DNA of 36,718 nt from NCBI GenBank assembly GCA_009784685.1, contig WRBF01000016.1, positions 1 through 36,718 of the forward strand, given 5' to 3'. This document shows positions 31,355 through 36,718 of the stretch, piece by piece; positions within the stretch are counted from its first letter, which is position 1, and each line of letters starts with the position of its first letter. A model generated the notes under the pieces. The model made no database searches. It was not told where the DNA came from and was given only the letters and a program-made list of their open reading frames with translations. The DNA comes from Defluviitaleaceae bacterium (GTDB taxonomy: Bacteria; Bacillota; Clostridia; Lachnospirales; WRBF01). A program made the position numbers and the translations under genes.

Positions 31355-33433
31355 TTGGCTGATTTCGATAGAGATGCTATGCTTGAAATGTTCACTTTTG
31401 AGATGACCCTTCTGCTTGAGCAGTTGGAACAGAACATTATTCAAGGTGAAACGGGATATACAATGAGTGAAATCAATGAAATATTCCGAATAATGCACAC
31501 TATCAAGGGCTCCGCTTCGATGATGCTTTTTGACAGTATTTCAACTTGTTCTCATGCAATTGAGGATTTGTTCTTTTATCTTCGTGAGCACAACCCTGAA
31601 AATGTTGATTATTCAACGCTTACCGATATAGTGCTTGCCGGGATGGATTTTGTTAGAAACGAGATTGCTAAAATTTCGCATGGCGAAAAACCGGATGGCG
31701 ATGGCAGTGATATAATTGCGACAATAAAAGAATTCCTTAATCACTTAAAAGGCGGTAGTTCTTCAGATACAGATTCAAGCAGTGCGACGGTATCTGATGC
31801 AGTTCCTGTTAAAAAATCGTCTTCTGAATCCAGGGTTATGAACAAATTCAATGCGCTTATCCGTTTTCAAGATGGATGCGAGATGGAAAATGTTCGTGCA
31901 TACACCCTTGTTCATAACTTAGGTGATGATATCACTCAAGTAACCCACAGTCCTATGGATCTTGTTAGTGAAGAAGCAATAGAGCCTATTCGGGCTAACG
32001 GCTTTGAGCTTTCTTTTTCATCAGTATTAACCTATGATGAAATAAAAGAAATGCTTGAACGAACGATATATCTTGATTCGCTTGCTTTAACTATGGCATC
32101 GCCGGACGCTTCGGCTGTAGCGGAGCAGGAAGCGGCAGAAGTTCCTCAAGATGCTGCAATAGCAGCTGCTGATGCTTCTTCTGCGGTATCGTCTGATAAT
32201 GATCCAAAATCAATTGACACAGCTAAAATGGTTGCGGCAAACCCAAGTATGGAAGATGCCAACAAAAAATCAAGTGCCCAGAAAGTTATATCGGTTAATG
32301 TAAGCAAGCTTGACCAACTTCTTAATCTCATGGGTGAGCTTGTTATTTCCGAAGCTATGGTTACTCAAAACCCTGAGCTCGAGTCGCTTGAGCTTGAAAG
32401 TTTCCACAAAGAAGCACGGCAGTTACGTAAGATTATCAATGAGATACAAGATAACGTAATGTCGATGAGAATGATCCCTCTTTCGACTACGTTCTTTAAA
32501 ATGCATAGAATTGTTCGTGATATGTGCAAGCAATTGAGCAAAGATATTAAGCTTGACGTGATCGGTGAGGAAACGGAAGTTGATAAAAACATTACCGAGC
32601 ATATCGCTGATCCGATAATGCATATAATAAGAAATTCAATAGATCACGGCATAGAAATGCCTCAAGACCGTGTGGCGAAAGGTAAACCTGAAAAAGGAAC
32701 CGTTCTGCTTGAAGCTAAAAATGCAGGCGGCGATGTTCTTATAATTATCAAAGATGACGGTAAAGGTCTTGACAGAGATAAAATTATGACCAAGGCTAAA
32801 AACGCAGGTCTTCTAAGAAAGCCCGAAAGTGAATATACTGATAAAGAGATTAATTCTTTCATATTCTTGCCGGGATTTTCAACGAACGCACAAGTTACAA
32901 GCTATTCCGGCAGAGGAGTTGGAATGGATGTTGTTAATAACAATCTTGAGGTAATAGGCGGTTCTGTTATCGTTGACAGTGTGCCTGGTGAAGGAACTAC
33001 TTTCACTCTTAAAATACCTCTTACTCTTGCAATTATTGAAGGTATGACAATACTTATGGGCGGTGCTAAATATACTATCCCGATAGTATCTATAAAGCAA
33101 AGCTTTAAGGCAAAAAATGAAGACATATTTACAGATCCGGACGGTAATGAAATGATTAAAGTCCGTGGAGAAGTTTATAATGTTGTCAGATTATGCGACG
33201 TATTTGGAATTGACAACGCTATAAGAGATCTTGAGGAAGGCATAATGATAATGCTTGAAAACGGAGATCAAACAGTTTGCTTATTTGCTGATGAACTGGT
33301 TGGAGAACAGCAGGTCGTTGTTAAAACCTTATCAAAATACATTGGAAAAGTTCGTGGTATAAGCGGATGTACGTTGCTTGGTAACGGAGATATCAGCTTG
33401 ATTATTGATGTTGGTGGATTTTTTGATAAATAG
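31355..33433 (+). CDS. cheA: Chemotaxis histidine kinase CheA
   Basis: A 692-residue kinase that phosphorylates CheY on signals from receptors. P1 (HPt) carries the phospho-acceptor His48 in RIMHTIKGSAS. A P2-like region (about 165-250) and an Ala/Asp-rich linker follow. P3, the dimerisation domain, begins at about 315 (VNVSKLDQLLNLMGELVI). P4, the ATPase domain, shows the N-box HIIRNSIDHGIE, G1 DDGKGLD and G2 GRGVGMDVV. P5, the CheW-like regulatory domain, ends the protein. All kinase residues appear intact. The start is TTG with AAGGAGAGG upstream. cheY is not in the window. Confidence 0.96.
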   Translation: MADFDRDAMLEMFTFEMTLLLEQLEQNIIQGETGYTMSEINEIFRIMHTIKGSASMMLFDSISTCSHAIEDLFFYLREHNPENVDYSTLTDIVLAGMDFVRNEIAKISHGEKPDGDGSDIIATIKEFLNHLKGGSSSDTDSSSATVSDAVPVKKSSSESRVMNKFNALIRFQDGCEMENVRAYTLVHNLGDDITQVTHSPMDLVSEEAIEPIRANGFELSFSSVLTYDEIKEMLERTIYLDSLALTMASPDASAVAEQEAAEVPQDAAIAAADASSAVSSDNDPKSIDTAKMVAANPSMEDANKKSSAQKVISVNVSKLDQLLNLMGELVISEAMVTQNPELESLELESFHKEARQLRKIINEIQDNVMSMRMIPLSTTFFKMHRIVRDMCKQLSKDIKLDVIGEETEVDKNITEHIADPIMHIIRNSIDHGIEMPQDRVAKGKPEKGTVLLEAKNAGGDVLIIIKDDGKGLDRDKIMTKAKNAGLLRKPESEYTDKEINSFIFLPGFSTNAQVTSYSGRGVGMDVVNNNLEVIGGSVIVDSVPGEGTTFTLKIPLTLAIIEGMTILMGGAKYTIPIVSIKQSFKAKNEDIFTDPDGNEMIKVRGEVYNVVRLCDVFGIDNAIRDLEEGIMIMLENGDQTVCLFADELVGEQQVVVKTLSKYIGKVRGISGCTLLGNGDISLIIDVGGFFDK

Positions 33434-33455
33434 AGGCTAAAGGGAGGCTTAATTA

Positions 33456-33950
33456 ATGGTTACAGATGATCAAGAATATGGGATGTATAACTCACATTCA
33501 GAATTTGATACGCCAGAAGACACTACAAAGGGTCAGTTCCTAACTTTTGCCGTTGAAGACGAGGTTTATGGCGTTGAAATTAGCAGTATAAAAGAAATTA
33601 TAAGCATTTGCGAGATAACAAAAGTTCCTCTTACAGAGGCACATATCAAAGGCATAATTAATCTAAGAGGTGAAATTATTCCTGTTATTGACATCCGTGC
33701 GCGTTTTCTTAAACCGGATGTGGAATATGATGACTTAACTTGTATCGTTGTTGTCGAGTATGCTAGATATTCGTTAGGTCTTATAGTCGATAGGGTTAAT
33801 GAAGTTATGCATATTGATGATGAAAATATATTAATGCCGCCGAACGCAAAGCTTAGTCACCATAATCAATATATTCGAAATATCGGTAAGTCAGGCGATA
33901 ACGTTATATTGCTTTTAGATTTAGATAAACTGCTTGAGACTGAACACTAG
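33456..33950 (+). CDS. cheW: Chemotaxis coupling protein CheW
   Basis: Links receptors to CheA in the signalling array. A single CheW domain fills about 25-160, with the typical INLRGEIIPVIDIRARF strand and a C-terminal LLLDLDKLL helix. The first 25 residues are a short acidic extension. AGGGAGG is placed correctly for the ATG. It follows cheA by 22 bp and is ended by the intrinsic terminator immediately downstream. Confidence 0.95.
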   Translation: MVTDDQEYGMYNSHSEFDTPEDTTKGQFLTFAVEDEVYGVEISSIKEIISICEITKVPLTEAHIKGIINLRGEIIPVIDIRARFLKPDVEYDDLTCIVVVEYARYSLGLIVDRVNEVMHIDDENILMPPNAKLSHHNQYIRNIGKSGDNVILLLDLDKLLETEH

Positions 33951-33968
33951 AATATTAATCTTGAACTG

Positions 33969-34003
33969 AACCATCAGTCTTACATCTTGGCTGATGGTTT
34001 TTT
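33969..34003 (+). terminator. Intrinsic terminator after cheW
   Basis: A perfect 9-bp stem (33969-33977 with 33991-33999) with a 13-nt loop runs into six T residues (33998-34003). It ends the cheR-cheA-cheW transcript 26 bp before the first degV gene. Confidence 0.85.
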
Positions 34004-34028
34004 AAAGAAAAATTAGGGGGATGCAGTT

Positions 34029-34907
34029 ATGCGTGAAATCAAAATCGTATCGGATACATCATGTGAACTGAGACAAACAGAAGCGGCCGCTCTTGGTGTT
34101 GACATTGTGCCGTTTACAATTACACTTGACGGCGTAAATTACATAAGAGATATTGATATATCACTGGAAGATTTTTATAAAAAAATTGCCGGAAAAGATG
34201 TTAAGCCGAAAACCTCTCTACCTTCTCCGGGTGACTATTTTGAAGTATTTGAACGAAACGTTAAGGAAGGTAAGGATATAATCTGCTTATGTTTAAGTTC
34301 TGCGCTTAGTGGATCATATCAATCTGCCGTAACTGCATCGGAAGAGATACATGATAAATATCCGGAAGCCAGAGTTCATGTAATTGATACAAAAACGGTT
34401 ACGTGGATAACATGGTCTTTAATTGTTGATGCGATTGAGATGATGAGCCAAGGAGCAGATGCGGAAAAGATCGTAGCTGCTTTAAAAGATGCATATAACA
34501 GCTTAACCGGGGCGTTGACTGTTGATTCGCTTGAACATCTTGTAAGAGGTGGGCGATTGAGTAAAGTTGCCGGGCTTGCCGGTAGTGTTTTAGACATAAA
34601 GCCAATTATACATTTCCAAAATGGTTCTTTAGTTCCGGGACAAAAAATCCGTGGCCGTAAAAAGGTTGTTTTAGCTTTGGTTGATCTAATAGCTGAAGCA
34701 GTTAAAGGCAAGGATTTAAGCGAATATCGGTTTTTTACTTTATACGGCGGCAACGAGGAATATGGTAAAGACTTGCGGAGTCTGATGGCTGAGAAGCTTG
34801 AGATTTCTGAATCAGATATAAAATTTGGTCCGATAGGAACAGTTTTGGGCTGCCATGGCGGTCCGACGGTATCAATTGCCGCTTGTGTTCGTAAGATTAA
34901 TATTTAG
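34029..34907 (+). CDS. DegV-family fatty acid-binding protein, copy 1
   Basis: A 292-residue DegV (FakB-like) protein. The family binds a fatty acid between two domains and in FakAB systems presents it to the kinase FakA. Typical features are the start EIKIVSDTSCEL, TSLPSPGDYFEVFE at about 59-72, CLSSALSGSYQSA, VDSLEHLVRGGRLSK and IKPIIHF. A GGGGG-type ribosome site precedes the ATG. It is about half identical to the next gene by eye, so the two are tandem duplicates. No FakA gene is nearby. The ligand and the reason for two copies are unknown. Confidence 0.92.
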   Translation: MREIKIVSDTSCELRQTEAAALGVDIVPFTITLDGVNYIRDIDISLEDFYKKIAGKDVKPKTSLPSPGDYFEVFERNVKEGKDIICLCLSSALSGSYQSAVTASEEIHDKYPEARVHVIDTKTVTWITWSLIVDAIEMMSQGADAEKIVAALKDAYNSLTGALTVDSLEHLVRGGRLSKVAGLAGSVLDIKPIIHFQNGSLVPGQKIRGRKKVVLALVDLIAEAVKGKDLSEYRFFTLYGGNEEYGKDLRSLMAEKLEISESDIKFGPIGTVLGCHGGPTVSIAACVRKINI

Positions 34908-34919
34908 GGAGAAATATTC

Positions 34920-35801
34920 ATGCGTGAGATTAAAATTGTGGCAGACACTTCATGCGAATTGTCTTTAAAAATGGCTTCTGATCTTTCTGTGGATTTAGTG
35001 CCATTTAACATTACAATCGATGAAACAACCCAGTTTAAAGATACTTTTGATATGTCATCAGCTGAGTTTTATAAAAAAATAAAGGAAAACGGTGCACATC
35101 CGAAAACTTCTCTGCCTTCACCCGGGGATTATCTTGAAGTTTTTGAACGCCATGCAAAAGATGGCAAAGATATAATATGCTTTTGTTTAAGCTCGGTGTT
35201 AAGCGGGTCTTATCAATCTGCTTTAACTGCGGCAAATGATATTAGAGATAGATATCCGGAAATAAAAGTCTATGTCGTTGATACAAAGCTTGCAACTTGG
35301 CTTATATCCTCTATCGTGACCGATACGGTAGAGCTTGCGAATCAGGGTGTTGAGGCTGAAAAAATAATTAAAGCAATCGAAAGCGCACAGACTGACTTTA
35401 TTGGAACGTTTACTGTAGACTCTTTGGATCAACTCGTAAGAGGAGGCAGGATAAGCAAAATTGCAGGAGTCGCCGGGAATGTTCTTGATATAAAGCCAAT
35501 TATACATTTAAAAGACGGAGGGCTTGCCGCCGGTATAAAACTTCGAGGGCGCAAAAAAGCCGTTGTGTATACAGTAGATAAGCTTTATGAATGGCTTCAA
35601 GGGAAAAATCTGGCTGATTATCGAATTTTTGCACTGTATGGTGATAACCTAGAAGATGGCAAGGAGATTCAACGGTTGATTAATCAAAAGCTTGATGTTC
35701 CTGAATCTGAGATATTTTTGCGTGCCGCAGGTTCGACAATAGGTGCGCATACGGGTCCGACGATTAATGCCGCCGCAAGCATTGCACGTTTGAAAGTTTA
35801 A
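34920..35801 (+). CDS. DegV-family fatty acid-binding protein, copy 2
   Basis: A 293-residue paralogue of the preceding gene, 12 bp downstream in the same transcript. The same family segments are present: IVADTSCEL, KTSLPSPGDYLEVFE, LSSVLSGSYQSA, VDSLDQLVRGGRISK and IKPIIHL. The copies differ most in the first 60 residues and in the C-terminal quarter, where ligand specificity may differ. GGGAGA precedes the ATG. An intrinsic terminator follows. Different fatty acid preference between the two is known for FakB1/FakB2 pairs elsewhere and is only inferred here. Confidence 0.92.
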   Translation: MREIKIVADTSCELSLKMASDLSVDLVPFNITIDETTQFKDTFDMSSAEFYKKIKENGAHPKTSLPSPGDYLEVFERHAKDGKDIICFCLSSVLSGSYQSALTAANDIRDRYPEIKVYVVDTKLATWLISSIVTDTVELANQGVEAEKIIKAIESAQTDFIGTFTVDSLDQLVRGGRISKIAGVAGNVLDIKPIIHLKDGGLAAGIKLRGRKKAVVYTVDKLYEWLQGKNLADYRIFALYGDNLEDGKEIQRLINQKLDVPESEIFLRAAGSTIGAHTGPTINAAASIARLKV

Positions 35802-35820
35802 GTCTGAATTTACATAAATT

Positions 35821-35852
35821 ATCCCCGACGGCGATTGCCTTCGGGGATTTTT
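35821..35852 (+). terminator. Intrinsic terminator after the degV pair
   Basis: An 8-bp GC-rich stem (35821-35828 with 35841-35848) with a 12-nt loop is followed by five T residues. The leftward gene ends 47 bp further on, so it serves mainly the degV transcript. Confidence 0.85.
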
Positions 35853-35898
35853 CTTGGGTAACTCCTATGTAGTAAAACTTTTTGCCCATATAGTAATA

Positions 35899-36369
35899 TC
35901 AATCTTCCCGGGCAACTTGCGCAGAATCAAGTGCAACTCTAATTGCATCAAGCAAAATCCGGCTTGTAAATTCATAGTCCGAATTAAGGGCAATCTCATG
36001 TGATTGGGTTCTTAACACTTCACTTGAAAGATGTGCCATTGCAGAGTATAAAAGGGGATAAAATGCCTTATGCTTTTCGCTAAGCTCTGCAAATCTAACT
36101 GCGGTTATTTCATTTTCTGTTACTTCCACTTCCAGATTAACAGGTGCATTTGTTAAGAGAAGCTCAATCGTATAAGTTCCCGGCGTATACATAGTATGCA
36201 ATGCATCGTCGTCTTCATTTGTGTGAACTGTTGGCTCTGTAATGGTTCTTTCGCCCTGCGGCATAAAGAAGTAAGCCAGAAGGATGATAAGCGCTATTCC
36301 TATCATAACGTATATCGCCGATTTGAACACTTTTCTCAGCTGTATCACAAATATTTTTGTGGAGCCCAT
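35899..36369 (-). CDS. Single-TM protein with degenerate FMN-binding-like domain
   Basis: A 156-residue protein. One N-terminal membrane segment (about 18-36) is followed by an acidic linker. The extracytoplasmic domain (about 62-152) follows the outline of FMN_bind/RnfG C-terminal domains: a YTIELL strand, VEVTENEITAVRF, then TQS and a C-terminal helix LLDAIRVALDSA. Where flavinylated members have SGAT-x-TS, this one has SDYEFTS, so the flavin-accepting Thr is Glu. It therefore probably does not carry covalent FMN, although an ApbE is encoded at 27017-28051. The family assignment is from pattern only. An AAGGAGG site precedes the ATG. Confidence 0.6.
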   Translation of the reverse strand: MGSTKIFVIQLRKVFKSAIYVMIGIALIILLAYFFMPQGERTITEPTVHTNEDDDALHTMYTPGTYTIELLLTNAPVNLEVEVTENEITAVRFAELSEKHKAFYPLLYSAMAHLSSEVLRTQSHEIALNSDYEFTSRILLDAIRVALDSAQVARED

Positions 36370-36400
36370 AATACCTTTTCCTCCTTAAAGCAGTTTGCTT

Positions 36401-36428
36401 TTTATAGGCTTATCATTAATGAAAGCAA
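36401..36428 (-). promoter_or_regulatory. Possible promoter of the FMN-binding-like gene
   Basis: On the minus strand TTGCTT (36428-36423), a 16-bp spacer and TATAAA (36406-36401). The match is moderate. The DNA between here and 36597 holds no gene or strong structure that I can see. Confidence 0.4.
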
Positions 36429-36597
36429 GCTGCAGCTGTTTTAACCTTTTAAGCTAACGAAAAAAAGAAAGGTCAAAACGCTATAAAGTATCGTGTTAGT
36501 AAGTTTATTAAGAATGGTTTTAAAATATGTCTCAGTTGTTTGTATAAATATTTTAAAAGCTTTGAATAACGCAATAAATTGGGGTGGAAATATTCCT

Positions 36598-36661
36598 CCG
36601 CAAAAAAAAATAAAAAAAAATAAAAAAACCCCTTGACGAGGTGATAAAAAAGTGCTATTAT
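36598..36661 (+). promoter_or_regulatory. Very strong promoter with UP-like A-tracts, probably for an rRNA operon
   Basis: Three A-tracts (about 36602-36627) lie just upstream of TTGACG (36633-36638), a 17-bp spacer and TATTAT (36656-36661) with a TG extension (36653-36654). A-tracts upstream of a near-consensus promoter act as UP elements, as at rRNA promoters. The start should fall near 36668, and the window ends 50 bp later with no reading frame begun, consistent with an untranslated leader. The downstream gene is outside the window, so the rRNA link is inference. Confidence 0.6.
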
Positions 36662-36718
36662 GACATTCGCTTCTGAAATAGCCGAGAGAAACGCTAGAGT
36701 GGAAGAGAGTAGAAACAG

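Overview
The window looks like chromosome from a low-GC, flagellated, endospore-forming Gram-positive, most likely a member of Clostridia. The reasons are a full-length Spo0A, a fla/che gene order of Firmicutes type (flhA-flhF-flhG-ycgR-cheC-cheD-sigD), strong AGGAGG-type ribosome sites, many TTG and GTG starts, and AT-rich intergenic DNA with TTGATT/TATAAT-type promoters. The species cannot be read from the sequence. No intact transposon, prophage, tRNA, rRNA or CRISPR array is visible.

Left part (1-7.5 kb, rightward): a 272-bp nested palindromic element is followed by a phosphoglucomutase, a flavin reductase-rubredoxin fusion, a lipid kinase, a six-TM hybrid histidine kinase (PAS-like, HisKA, HATPase, REC, HPt) and a REC-HD-GYP c-di-GMP phosphodiesterase. 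The last two probably form one signalling pair.

7.5-10.4 kb (leftward): a membrane-anchored DUF5050 protein with a 15-bp coding repeat, an RseC-family membrane protein, a 185-nt structured RNA with its own promoter that fits 6S RNA, and an unrecognised cysteine-bearing protein.

10.6-13.1 kb (rightward): an orphan Rrf2 regulator, a dispersed repeat, a strong terminator, then a compact cassette of a bitopic membrane protein, a holin-like protein and an Amidase_2 endolysin. spo0A is convergent with the cassette and divergent from flhA. The 457-bp spo0A/flhA gap holds three stem-loops, one of them an intrinsic terminator with a G7 (C7) loop.

14.4-28.1 kb (rightward): a motility run of flhA, flhF, flhG, a PilZ flagellar brake, cheC, cheD, a small membrane protein, sigD, a FapA/DUF342 protein, a small charged protein and a SwrB-like protein. 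It continues into an MltG-like LysM fragment, a GlmU-like protein whose acetyltransferase half is intact but whose uridylyltransferase half is eroded, a ROK sugar kinase and an ApbE flavin transferase lipoprotein. cheB, cheA and cheW, often found inside this operon type, are missing from it. purC then has its own promoter.

28.8-36.7 kb: a second dispersed-repeat copy and a long hairpin lie between the convergent purC and tmcAL. A separate cheR-cheA-cheW operon follows, then two tandem DegV paralogues, a leftward single-TM protein with a degenerate FMN-binding-like domain, and at the right edge a very strong rightward promoter preceded by A-tracts, of the kind that drives rRNA operons.

Common threads are control of motility (FlhF/FlhG, CheA/W/R/C/D, SigD, PilZ), c-di-GMP turnover and sensing (HD-GYP, PilZ), and the sporulation regulator Spo0A beside flhA.
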